Positions 1-6,701 of a stretch of 19,537 nucleotides of DNA are shown here, in pieces. Both the position numbers and the translations under genes were made by a program. The first letter of the stretch is position 1. Each line of letters begins with the position of its first letter. The notes under the pieces were generated by a model. The model was not told the DNA's origin. It searched no databases and saw only the letters and a list, made by a program, of their open reading frames with translations. Source of the stretch: an uncultured Clostridia bacterium (GTDB lineage Bacteria; Bacillota; Clostridia; HGM11514). The DNA is taken from contig CABSMD010000021.1 of assembly GCA_902478725.1 (NCBI GenBank), forward strand, positions 1-19,537. The letters run 5' to 3'.

Positions 1-723
1 TGGCGGTTCCGCGACACCGGCTTGATTGACAACAAGCTGTATTTTGTCACCAAGGGAAAGGGCTATGTCGAAACACCTGAAAAAACATATGAGCTGACGC
101 CTGGTTCTATCTATCTGGTGCCGGCGCACACGCGGTTTCGGTATTGGTGTGACCCCGGTTTTGAAAAGTTTTACCTGCATTTTATCTTTTCCATCCTGTA
201 TGCCAACGGTATTTTTGAGGGAATTAACCGTGTTTTGACAGCCGATGACGAAACCCATGTATCCGAAACGCTTGCACAAATCTACAAAGCCGGGGATCGG
301 CTGCGGTTCTTGCATGTTAAGCCGATCATTGAGCAGTTGATCATTTCCTTTTTAGAACAAATCCCGGAACGGACGGAAGAATATTTTCAAATGGGTTTTT
401 TATATCAGGAAATCTATCAGTATATTGAAAACCATCTCTGCTTTACGTTGTCTACCGAGGAGATCGCCCAGGAAACCGGATTTCCATTGTCGAGATTGCG
501 GACAAACTTTCGCCAGGATATGGGTTGTTCAGTTAAGCAGTATGCACGAAAGATATTATTTCGGAGAATCTGCAATGAGTTGAAATACAGCCACCAGCCA
601 ATCAAGGCGATAGCCCAGAATTATGGATTTGAGGATGTGTATTATTTCTCCAACTGGTTCAAAAGATGCGCGGGACGGAGTCCCTCCGCTTTTCGCAAAA
701 ATCTGCTGGAGATCAAGTCGTAG
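1..723 (+). CDS. AraC-family transcriptional regulator (5' end missing)
   Basis: DNA-binding regulator, probably of a sugar or other catabolic operon that lies outside the window. The reading frame is open from base 1, so the start codon lies beyond the contig edge and 240 residues are visible. The first codons read W-R-F-R-D, typical of the N-terminal cupin-like effector domain of this family, followed by PGSIYLVPAHTRFRY, a normal cupin strand pattern (about residues 1-110). The C-terminal ~100 residues form the double helix-turn-helix of AraC/XylS proteins, with the second-helix signature IAQNYGFEDVYYFSNWFKR near the end. An internal TTG at 22 could be mistaken for a start, but the upstream codons fit the family. 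The effector cannot be told. A hairpin terminator follows at 749-790. Confidence 0.9.
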   Translation, partial: WRFRDTGLIDNKLYFVTKGKGYVETPEKTYELTPGSIYLVPAHTRFRYWCDPGFEKFYLHFIFSILYANGIFEGINRVLTADDETHVSETLAQIYKAGDRLRFLHVKPIIEQLIISFLEQIPERTEEYFQMGFLYQEIYQYIENHLCFTLSTEEIAQETGFPLSRLRTNFRQDMGCSVKQYARKILFRRICNELKYSHQPIKAIAQNYGFEDVYYFSNWFKRCAGRSPSAFRKNLLEIKS

Positions 724-748
724 CCGGCCGATAAATTGCTTTCCTTTG

Positions 749-790
749 CAGGTGGCGCACAGTTTATAAAAACGGTACGCCGCCTGTTTT
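749..790 (+). terminator. Intrinsic terminator after the AraC-type gene
   Basis: Arms 749-760 and 775-786 pair over 12 positions with one mismatch and one G-U pair, around a 14-nt AT-rich loop, and are followed by TGTTTT. The position just after the stop codon at 721-723 fits a terminator. The loop is long and the T tract is short, so efficiency is uncertain. Confidence 0.5.
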
Positions 791-816
791 CATGCGCCCG
801 CTTACCATTATCCCCC

Positions 817-845
817 TTGACAAAAATAGGACGACATGGGATAAT
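817..845 (+). promoter_or_regulatory. Sigma-A promoter for the small membrane protein and valS
   Basis: TTGACA (817-822), a 17-nt spacer and GATAAT (840-845) make a near-consensus promoter. It lies 68 nt upstream of the first start codon at 913. The short leader shows no T-box motif, unlike many Firmicute valS genes. Confidence 0.75.
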
Positions 846-912
846 GGTAACAACCCTGTCAAACAAAAATAAATGGAATCGTATAGGTAATACTATAATT
901 CGGAGGATGTTT

Positions 913-1095
913 ATGAAAATTGCAGCCCTCATCTTGGCGGTGCTTGGAGCACTGGTGGTCTATCTTTCCAAAAAGCTGTTTACAGCAATCAAAAAACGCG
1001 AACCCGATGATTTGGAAAACGTCAAGGTAAAGCTATGCGGCTTTGCCGTCGCGGTATGCGGGATTTTGTTGCTTTTATTATCGGATCGGATATAG
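913..1095 (+). CDS. Small two-helix membrane protein of unknown function, upstream of valS
   Basis: A 60-residue protein that I do not recognise. It starts at ATG 913 with a GGAGG site at 902-906. Residues 3-18 (IAALILAVLGALVVYL) and 42-56 (CGFAVAVCGILLLLL) are hydrophobic enough to span the membrane. They are separated by a charged stretch rich in K, R, D and E (residues 20-40), so the protein is a probable hairpin membrane protein. It ends with TAG at 1093-1095, whose last base is part of the valS ribosome binding site, so the two genes are cotranscribed and perhaps translationally coupled. The 16 bases around its start (902-917) are identical to those around the valS start (1095-1110). An in-frame extension upstream to 736 crosses the promoter and is not coding. 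Confidence 0.65.
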   Translation: MKIAALILAVLGALVVYLSKKLFTAIKKREPDDLENVKVKLCGFAVAVCGILLLLLSDRI

Positions 1096-1105
1096 GAGGA
1101 TGTTT

Positions 1106-3721
1106 ATGAAGAATATAGAAAAAGTGTACGACCCAAAACAATTCGAGCAGAAGCTCTATCGATTCTGGAACGAAAACGGCTATTTTTCCGCCAAGCCTAA
1201 TCCGGACAAAAAGCCGTTTTCGATCGTAATCCCGCCGCCGAACGTCACCGGCCAGCTCCACATGGGACATGCATTGAACCAAACGATCCAGGATATCCTC
1301 ATCCGCTACAAGCGGATGGCCGGGTTTGAAACGCTGTGGGTGCCGGGCTACGACCACGCAGGCATCGCCACCCAGATCAAGGTGGAGGAAAATCTGCGAA
1401 AGGAAGAAGGACTGACCCGCTACGACCTAGGACGGGAAAAATTTCTCGAGCGTGTTTGGGAGTGGAAGGAAAAATACGGCGATACCATCGTCAACCAGAT
1501 CAAGCGAATGGGCAGCTCCTGTGATTGGGACAGGGCGCGCTTTACGATGGATGAAGGCTGCTCCAAAGCGGTCCGCCGGGTGTTTGTTGACCTGTACAAC
1601 AAGGGGTTGATCTATCAGGGAAGCCGGATCATCAACTGGTGCCCCGACTGCATCACCGCGCTATCGGACGCGGAGGTGGAATATGAAGAAAAGGCCGGAC
1701 ATTTCTGGCATATCAAATACATGGTCAAGGACAGCGATGAGTTTGTGATCATCGCCACCACCCGCCCCGAAACCCTTTTGGGCGATACGGCGGTCGCGGT
1801 CAATCCGGAGGATGAACGCTATACCCATATGGTGGGTAAGACGTTGATCCTGCCGCTGGTCAACCGGGAAATCCCGATCATCGCAGACGATTATGTGGAT
1901 AAGGATTTTGGAACCGGCGTAGTGAAGATCACTCCTGCCCACGACCCCAACGATTTTGAGGTGGGGATGCGCCATAATCTGGAACAGATCAAGGTCATGA
2001 ACGATGATGCAACCATCAACGAGTTTGGTGGAAAATACTGCGGAATGGACCGCTATGAGGCCCGCAAGCAAATTATTTCGGATTTACAGGAGCAGGGGCT
2101 GTTAGTAAAAATAGAGGATCATGCGCACAATGTTGGCCAGTGCTATCGCTGCGGCACGGTGGTGGAGCCGATCACCTCCAAGCAGTGGTTTGTCAAGATG
2201 GGGCCGCTGGCGGAGGAAGCGATCAAGGTGGTAAAGGACGGGGATATCTCCTTCATCCCGGAGCGCTTTTCAAAGACCTATCTCAATTGGATGGAGAACG
2301 TGCACGACTGGTGCATCTCCCGCCAGCTTTGGTGGGGACACCGGATTCCGGCGTTCTACTGCGATGCCTGCGGGGAAACGACCGTATCGGAGGAGGACAT
2401 CACCTGCTGCCCCAAATGCGGCGGTGCGATTCATCAGGACGAGGATGTGCTGGACACCTGGTTCAGCTCGGCCCTGTGGCCGTTTTCCACCCTCGGTTGG
2501 CCGGATAAAACAGAGGATTTGGACTATTTTTATCCCACAAGCGTGTTGGTCACGGCGTATGACATTATCTTTTTCTGGGTGGCCCGCATGATCTTTTCCG
2601 GCATGGAGCACATGAAGGAGAAGCCGTTTGACCGCGTGTTTATTCACGGGCTGATTCGGGATGAACAGGGACGTAAAATGAGCAAGTCCCTCGGCAACGG
2701 GGTCGACCCGCTTGTTGTGATCGATGAATACGGCGCAGACGCACTGCGCTTTACCCTTGTGACCGGCAATTCCCCCGGCAACGACATCCGCTTCTCAATG
2801 GACCGCGTACAGGCCAGCCGGAATTTTGCCAACAAGATCTGGAACGCCTCGCGGTTCGTGCTGATGAATCTGGACATCGACCGTTTTGAATTGCCAAAAA
2901 CGCTGCGCACAGAGGACAAATGGATTCTCAGCCGCCTCAACACCGTGGCGAAGGAGGTCAACGAAAACCTCGAACGCTATGAACTGGGCATTGCGGTCGC
3001 TAAGCTGTACGACTTTATCTGGGATGAGTTCTGCGATTGGTACATCGAGTTGGTGAAGCCACGCCTCTATGGCGACAACAAGGATACGGACTGCCAAAAC
3101 GTATTGTGCTATGTTCTCTCCCAGACCCTGTGCCTGCTGCACCCGTTCATGCCGTTTATCACAGAGGAAATCTGGCAGTGTCTGCCACACGAGGGCGGAA
3201 GCATTATGGTAAGTGCGTATCCGCAGTATACGGATTCGCTCTCCTATCTGGAAGAGGAACGGCAGATGAGCCTGATTATGACCGCGATCAAGGGAATCCG
3301 AAACATGCGCGCGGAGATGAACGTGCCGCCTTCCAAAAAGGCGCAGGTCTATATTGTTACAAAAGAAAGCGCCTTTGCGTCCGCCGGGGTCTTCTTTGAA
3401 CGGCTGGCTTCCGCCGCGGGCGTACAGGTTTGCGATACGGAAGCGGGTATCCCGGAGGATACCGTTTCGATCGTGACCGATTCCGCAAAAATATTTATCC
3501 CGCTGGGCGAGCTGGTTGACCTGAAAAAAGAGCTGGAACGTCTGGAAAAGGAACGCGCGAATCTCGAAACCGAGATCAAGCGGGTGGAGGGCAAGCTGGC
3601 AAATGAAAATTTTGTGAAAAAGGCGCCCGCCGAGCTGGTGGAAAAGGAACGGCAAAAGGGTGAAAAATATCGTCAAATGCTTTCCGAGGTTGTCACGGGA
3701 ATCGAAAGAATTAAGGATTGA
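1106..3721 (+). CDS. valS: Valyl-tRNA synthetase
   Basis: Class I aminoacyl-tRNA synthetase that charges tRNA-Val with valine in the cytoplasm; 871 residues, a normal bacterial length. The ATP-binding HIGH motif appears as HMGH at residues 52-55 inside PPPNVTGQLHMGH, and KMSKS is at 524-528. The editing (CP1) region contains TTRPETLLGDTAV and a TGVVKITPAHDPNDF stretch. Cysteine pairs around residues 395-440 (CYRCG, CDACG, CCPKCGG) suggest a zinc-binding insertion. The C-terminal ~65 residues are a charged coiled coil that binds tRNA in this family. ATG 1106 is chosen because AGGAGG sits at 1094-1099, and the longer frame to 1043 has no such site. The stop codon overlaps the -35 box of the next promoter. 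Confidence 0.98.
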   Translation: MKNIEKVYDPKQFEQKLYRFWNENGYFSAKPNPDKKPFSIVIPPPNVTGQLHMGHALNQTIQDILIRYKRMAGFETLWVPGYDHAGIATQIKVEENLRKEEGLTRYDLGREKFLERVWEWKEKYGDTIVNQIKRMGSSCDWDRARFTMDEGCSKAVRRVFVDLYNKGLIYQGSRIINWCPDCITALSDAEVEYEEKAGHFWHIKYMVKDSDEFVIIATTRPETLLGDTAVAVNPEDERYTHMVGKTLILPLVNREIPIIADDYVDKDFGTGVVKITPAHDPNDFEVGMRHNLEQIKVMNDDATINEFGGKYCGMDRYEARKQIISDLQEQGLLVKIEDHAHNVGQCYRCGTVVEPITSKQWFVKMGPLAEEAIKVVKDGDISFIPERFSKTYLNWMENVHDWCISRQLWWGHRIPAFYCDACGETTVSEEDITCCPKCGGAIHQDEDVLDTWFSSALWPFSTLGWPDKTEDLDYFYPTSVLVTAYDIIFFWVARMIFSGMEHMKEKPFDRVFIHGLIRDEQGRKMSKSLGNGVDPLVVIDEYGADALRFTLVTGNSPGNDIRFSMDRVQASRNFANKIWNASRFVLMNLDIDRFELPKTLRTEDKWILSRLNTVAKEVNENLERYELGIAVAKLYDFIWDEFCDWYIELVKPRLYGDNKDTDCQNVLCYVLSQTLCLLHPFMPFITEEIWQCLPHEGGSIMVSAYPQYTDSLSYLEEERQMSLIMTAIKGIRNMRAEMNVPPSKKAQVYIVTKESAFASAGVFFERLASAAGVQVCDTEAGIPEDTVSIVTDSAKIFIPLGELVDLKKELERLEKERANLETEIKRVEGKLANENFVKKAPAELVEKERQKGEKYRQMLSEVVTGIERIKD

Positions 3722-3747
3722 CATTCTATCCCACTTTAGGTTATAAT
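3718..3747 (+). promoter_or_regulatory. Consensus sigma-A promoter overlapping the valS stop codon
   Basis: TTGACA (3718-3723) is followed after 18 nt by TATAAT (3742-3747). Both boxes are perfect. The -35 box contains the valS TGA stop. Transcription would begin near 3754, at the start of the folded region described next, and would run through the riboswitch into the MFS gene. Confidence 0.75.
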
Positions 3748-3753
3748 GTAAGC

Positions 3754-3815
3754 AACTTCGGTTTCTATGGGAAAGTAGCTATCAATACGAATAATTGATG
3801 ATAGAAAGCGAAGCT
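3754..3815 (+). ncRNA. Structured leader element of unknown class
   Basis: Arms 3756-3768 and 3801-3813 pair at 12 of 13 positions. Inside them, ATCAAT (3781-3786) pairs with ATTGAT (3794-3799). The unpaired stretch between the stems reads GGGAAAGTAGCT (3769-3780), close to the GGGAGTAGCTT that opens the Mn2+ riboswitch 90 nt downstream, but the 3' conserved bases of that class are absent. There is no T tract after the stem, so it is not an obvious terminator. I cannot assign it to a known riboswitch. Confidence 0.4.
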
Positions 3816-3816
3816 G

Positions 3817-3831
3817 TTTAGTAATACTAAA
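3817..3831. promoter_or_regulatory. Perfect 7-1-7 palindrome, possible repressor operator
   Basis: TTTAGTA, one central A and TACTAAA form an uninterrupted dyad. The 7-1-7 layout is that of Fur/PerR-type boxes, although the sequence is not a canonical box. It covers the -35 position of a possible extended -10 promoter (TGGTATATT, 3837-3845) whose start point would fall at about 3852, exactly at the first stem of the riboswitch. Confidence 0.4.
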
Positions 3832-3836
3832 ATTTA

Positions 3837-3845
3837 TGGTATATT
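3837..3845 (+). promoter_or_regulatory. Possible extended -10 promoter immediately before the riboswitch
   Basis: TGG directly precedes TATATT (3840-3845). The -35 position (3817-3822, TTTAGT) is poor, but extended -10 promoters tolerate this. The predicted start is next to riboswitch stem P1, a common arrangement. It may be an alternative to the consensus promoter at 3718. Confidence 0.35.
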
Positions 3846-3850
3846 TGTGA

Positions 3851-3976
3851 CAGTAAAAAGGGAGTAGCTTGGCGTCCGAAGGGGACGCAGCGCGGCATCG
3901 TCAATACAATTATTTGACAAAATAATTCGGGCCGCGCATTTAAGCCTGATCCGGTTTAAAAAGCGAGACTTTTACG
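3851..3976 (+). promoter_or_regulatory. yybP-ykoY (Mn2+-sensing) riboswitch aptamer
   Basis: The conserved parts of this class appear in order: GGGAGTAGC (3861-3869) after the 5' side of P1; a GCGTCC/GGACGC hairpin (3872-3888); P3 with arms GCGCGGC (3890-3896) and GCCGCGC (3931-3937) carrying the loop TCGTCAATAC (3898-3907) and CGG before its 3' arm; a small hairpin at 3942-3957; and GCGAGACTTTT (3963-3973) closing P1 (3853-3860 with 3969-3975). In known members Mn2+ bridges the two loops and stabilises P1. Targets are usually Mn2+ exporters (MntP, P-type ATPases, TerC or UPF0016 proteins). Here the next protein gene is an MFS transporter. I judged this from motif order and base pairing, not from a covariance model. 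Confidence 0.85.
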
Positions 3977-4017
3977 ATGGCATGATGATGCTATGGTAGG
4001 GGTATCGCTTTTTGTTT
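3958..4017 (+). terminator. Riboswitch expression-platform terminator
   Basis: AAAAAGCGA (3958-3966) pairs with TCGCTTTTT (4005-4013). The helix continues inward to a 4-nt loop at 3984-3987 with only two mismatches (3967/4004 and 3976/3995) and several G-U pairs. It ends in a T tract. Its 5' arm includes bases 3969-3975, which are also the 3' arm of aptamer stem P1, so the two folds exclude each other. Ligand binding should hold P1, block this hairpin and allow transcription, an ON switch. Confidence 0.8.
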
Positions 4018-4076
4018 ATGAAAAATATCCGGATTGGATACTGCTACACGGCAAATACTAGAAAGAGGAGAGAACG

Positions 4077-4115
4077 ATGAGACTCTGCATTGATTATGCT
4101 CCATGCAAGGCCTGA
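4077..4115 (+). CDS. 12-residue leader peptide (MRLCIDYAPCKA) upstream of the MFS gene
   Basis: ATG 4077 to TGA 4113-4115, with a strong purine-rich ribosome binding site (GAAAGAGGAGAGAACG) just before the start. The peptide contains two cysteines and begins M-R-L, a start also seen in some macrolide-induced leader peptides (the Arg-Leu-Arg type), although here the fourth residue is Cys rather than Arg. The Tyr-Ala-Pro-Cys codons lie in the first arm of a set of mutually exclusive hairpins, which is the design of a ribosome-controlled attenuator. The peptide probably acts only in cis through ribosome position. The inducer is unknown: a translation inhibitor exported by the next gene is plausible, and amino-acid shortage (Cys) is an alternative. 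Confidence 0.6.
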   Translation: MRLCIDYAPCKA

Positions 4116-4154
4116 ACTTCGGACGAGGCTGTATGGAGCAATGCATTCGTCCGG
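4086..4154 (+). promoter_or_regulatory. Attenuator: competing 1:2 and 2:3 hairpins over the leader ORF
   Basis: Hairpin 1:2 pairs 4097-4107 with 4130-4140, of which 8 bp (TGCTCCAT/ATGGAGCA) are perfect. It can be lengthened by TGCATT (4086-4091) with AATGCA (4140-4145). Hairpin 2:3 pairs 4119-4127 with 4146-4154, including the perfect CGGACGA/TCGTCCG. Arm 3 overlaps the terminator stem that follows. A ribosome held on the middle codons would mask arm 1, free the region around 4119-4140 to pair with arm 3, and so prevent termination. Confidence 0.55.
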
Positions 4155-4171
4155 CTGGGCTTTGCATTTTT
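4140..4171 (+). terminator. Attenuator terminator before the MFS gene
   Basis: AATGCA (4140-4145) pairs with TGCATT (4163-4168), and GTCC (4149-4152) pairs with GGGC (4157-4160) around a GGCT loop, with a small internal loop between them. TTTTT follows at 4167-4171. The stem is shorter than the riboswitch terminator. It is the second possible stop signal before the same gene. Confidence 0.55.
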
Positions 4172-4193
4172 ATCGATCCATAAAACGATAAAA
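4168..4193 (+). promoter_or_regulatory. Hairpin adjoining the MFS ribosome binding site
   Basis: TTTTATCG (4168-4175) pairs perfectly with CGATAAAA (4186-4193) around a 10-nt loop. The 3' arm touches the GGAG at 4194-4197 that serves ATG 4209. It shares bases with the attenuator terminator, so it can form only when the terminator does not. It may tune translation of the exporter. Confidence 0.35.
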
Positions 4194-4208
4194 GGAGCAA
4201 GGTCTATC

Positions 4209-5492
4209 ATGAAAAAATTGAATAGAAACAAGAACGGGCTTCGGCCGTTCCTGACCCTGTGGAGCACCCAGGCGTTTTCGGCGCTGGGTAGTTCTATGAC
4301 GGGGTTTGCGTTGATCCTGTGGTCGTATCAGCAGCACGGCTCGGCGCTTACCACCGCCCTGCTGTCGGTCTGTTCTTACGCGCCGTATGTACTTTTAAGT
4401 ATTTTTGCTGGAATCATCAGCGACAGGTGGGATAAAAAACGCACCATGCTGGTCTGCGACACGCTTGCGGCATTGTCAACGCTTGCGGTTTGGATTTTAT
4501 TTCGGACAGAAGCCTTGCAGGTTTGGCACCTGTACGTCATCAACGCAGTAAACGGTATTATGAATTCGGTTCAGCAACCGGCCTCCGAAGTAGCGGTCAG
4601 TCTGCTGGCGCCGAAGGAGGCTTACCAGCGGGTCGGGGGGCTGCGGTCGTTTTCCAACTCACTGGTGACCATTCTGACACCGGTGATCGCGACAGCAGTG
4701 TTTGCATTCGCGGGATTGGATGCGGTCATCCTGTTCGATCTTGCCAGCTTCGCCATCGCTTTTCTTGCGCTTGCGTTTTTGATTACGGTGCCCGCGCGTG
4801 ACAAAGGTAAAAAGCCGGAAAGCATACGTGCATCAGCAAGGGCGGGGTTGCAATATCTTGCAGGCAATCGTGGTATTTTACACCTGATTTTATTTTTGGC
4901 GGCAATTAACCTGATCGCGTCAGTATACGAAGCCGCGCTTGCGCCGATGCTGCTGTCCAAGGCCGGGGAGGGCGCGTTGGCTACTGTGAGCGCGTTTACC
5001 GGGATCGCAAATGTAGTAGGAAGCGTGCTCGCGTCGTTTTTGCCGGCCCCGCAACGACGGACTAGGGTAATCTGCAACTGCCTGCTGTTTTCCATGTGCA
5101 CCGAGAATTTCTTTCTTGCATTCGGCAAGAGCGTTCCCATCTGGTGTTTGGGCGCGGTATTGGGGTGGTTGTTAATCCCCTTGATGAATACCAACATGGA
5201 TGTTCTGCTCCGTTCACAGATTCCACTGGAAATGCAGGGGCGGGTCTACTCCGTGCGAAATGCCCTGCAGTTTTTTACCATTCCGCTTGGGTATCTGGTG
5301 GGAGGATTCCTGGTAGACCGTGTGTTTGAGCCGTTTATGCAGGACAAGACGGGACTTCTGATCAGCTTATTCGGCGCCGGGAAGGGTTCGGGCGCGGCGA
5401 TGCTGTACAGCGTCTTAGCGGTTGCGGGCATTGGGGTCTGTGTGTATTTCCGCAGGGACAAAAGGATCCGTGAACTGGAGGATCATACATAA
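4209..5492 (+). CDS. MFS efflux transporter (MefA/EntS-like, 12-helix type)
   Basis: Inner-membrane secondary transporter of 427 residues, probably a proton-driven exporter of a drug or other small molecule. Features of the family: a hydrophobic N-terminal half starting FLTLWSTQAFSALGSSM; the loop 2-3 motif GIISDRWDKKR (residues 69-78); and a PASEVAVSLLAPKEAYQRVGGL stretch (124-145) like the QSPA...LVP...RANGL region of macrolide exporters and siderophore exporters. There are about 12 hydrophobic segments in total. Substrate cannot be read from sequence. Its upstream region carries a Mn2+ riboswitch and a leader-peptide attenuator, pointing to metal export on one hand and antibiotic-induced export on the other. 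GGAG at 4194-4197 precedes the ATG. No terminator lies between it and the next gene, 41 nt away. Confidence 0.88.
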   Translation: MKKLNRNKNGLRPFLTLWSTQAFSALGSSMTGFALILWSYQQHGSALTTALLSVCSYAPYVLLSIFAGIISDRWDKKRTMLVCDTLAALSTLAVWILFRTEALQVWHLYVINAVNGIMNSVQQPASEVAVSLLAPKEAYQRVGGLRSFSNSLVTILTPVIATAVFAFAGLDAVILFDLASFAIAFLALAFLITVPARDKGKKPESIRASARAGLQYLAGNRGILHLILFLAAINLIASVYEAALAPMLLSKAGEGALATVSAFTGIANVVGSVLASFLPAPQRRTRVICNCLLFSMCTENFFLAFGKSVPIWCLGAVLGWLLIPLMNTNMDVLLRSQIPLEMQGRVYSVRNALQFFTIPLGYLVGGFLVDRVFEPFMQDKTGLLISLFGAGKGSGAAMLYSVLAVAGIGVCVYFRRDKRIRELEDHT

Positions 5493-5533
5493 AACAAGCC
5501 GTGTATCAAACGCGGCGGAAATGGGGTTACTTT

Positions 5534-6661
5534 ATGTTTCAGTTGTTTGAGAATGTTTTGAACATCGACCTGCCCAGCGTGATCATGTGGGTGATCGGTG
5601 GGATTCTGATTTACCTGGCGATCAAAAGGGACATGGAGCCGGCGCTCCTGCTGCCGATGGGGTTCGGCGCGATTTTGGTCAACCTGCCCATGTCGGGCGC
5701 GGTGACACAAAAGATCCACGACGTGATCGAAACAGGACCGCTTGATACGTTATTTAACGCCGGTATCGCCAACGAGCTGTTTCCGCTTTTGTTGTTTATC
5801 GGAATCGGCGCAATGATCGATTTCGGTCCTCTGCTGCAAAACCCGAAGTTACTTCTCTTTGGTGCGGCGGCGCAGTTCGGCATCTTCTTCACGCTAAGCC
5901 TCGCGGCGGCGTGCGGGTTTGACCTCAAAGACGCCGCTTCCATCGCGATCATCGGCGCGGCGGACGGCCCGACCTCTATTTTCGTCGCGAACTACTATGG
6001 CACCAAGTATTTGGGCGCGATCATTGTCGCGGCCTACTCCTACATGGCGCTGGTGCCGATCATCCAGCCGCCTGTTATCCGCCTGATCACGACAAAGAAG
6101 GAACGCCTGATCCGGATGGACAATACCTCCGGGAAGGAGATCTCCAAAACCGTTCGCATCCTGTTCCCGATCTGTATGACCATTATCGCCGGTATTTTCG
6201 CGCCCCGTTCGGTCGCGCTGGTCGGTTTTCTGATGTTCGGCAACCTGATCCGGGAATGCGGTGTACTCAATTCTTTGTCAGAAAGCGCGCAAAAGGAATT
6301 GGCAAACCTGATTACCCTTCTGCTTGGGATCACGGTCGCCACACGCCTGCAGGCATCTGAATTCCTTACGCCACAAACGCTTATGATTCTAGGGCTGGGG
6401 CTGATTGCTTTCATCTTCGATACGGTGGGCGGCGTATTGTTTGCAAAGCTGATGAACCTGTTTTCCAAGAACAAGGTCAATCCTATGATTGGCGCGGCAG
6501 GTATCTCGGCATTCCCAATGTCGGCGCGCGTGATCCACAAGATGGGCCTCAAGGAAGACCCGCAAAACTTTTTGCTTATGCACGCGGCAGGTGCAAATGT
6601 GGGCGGACAGATCGCTTCGGTCATCGCGGGCGGTTTGATCCTGATGCTGGTTGCACGATAA
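5534..6661 (+). CDS. Na+-translocating decarboxylase beta subunit (OadB/GcdB/MmdB family)
   Basis: Polytopic membrane protein of 375 residues that, in characterised complexes, decarboxylates a carboxybiotin carrier and pumps Na+ out of the cell. Family signatures are clear: GAADGPTSIFVANYYGTKYLG (from residue 141, with the conserved Asp 144), FIGIGAMIDFGPLL (88-101), and near the C-terminus GAAGISAFPMSARVIHKMG and HAAGANVGGQIASVIAGG. The partner alpha (carboxyltransferase) and biotin-carrier subunits are not in this window, so the substrate (oxaloacetate, methylmalonyl-CoA or glutaconyl-CoA) is undetermined and I give no symbol. ATG 5534 is chosen because GGGG precedes it at 5523-5526 and the protein then starts like its relatives. 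An in-frame GTG at 5501 has no ribosome binding site. The next gene is the likely gamma partner. Confidence 0.93.
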   Translation: MFQLFENVLNIDLPSVIMWVIGGILIYLAIKRDMEPALLLPMGFGAILVNLPMSGAVTQKIHDVIETGPLDTLFNAGIANELFPLLLFIGIGAMIDFGPLLQNPKLLLFGAAAQFGIFFTLSLAAACGFDLKDAASIAIIGAADGPTSIFVANYYGTKYLGAIIVAAYSYMALVPIIQPPVIRLITTKKERLIRMDNTSGKEISKTVRILFPICMTIIAGIFAPRSVALVGFLMFGNLIRECGVLNSLSESAQKELANLITLLLGITVATRLQASEFLTPQTLMILGLGLIAFIFDTVGGVLFAKLMNLFSKNKVNPMIGAAGISAFPMSARVIHKMGLKEDPQNFLLMHAAGANVGGQIASVIAGGLILMLVAR

Positions 6662-6701
6662 ATCGATTGCCGGAATCGACCGGCGGAATGGAGTGTTTTA
6701 T

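Noticed and set aside
2795..3724. 309-residue antisense ORF over valS, and the 250-residue + strand ORF over tepA (7041-7793)
   Set aside because: Shadow frames of well-recognised genes, with no family features of their own.
5501..5533. GTG start giving an 11-residue longer OadB
   Set aside because: No ribosome binding site at a usable distance; the added residues are charged and unlike the family's N-terminus.
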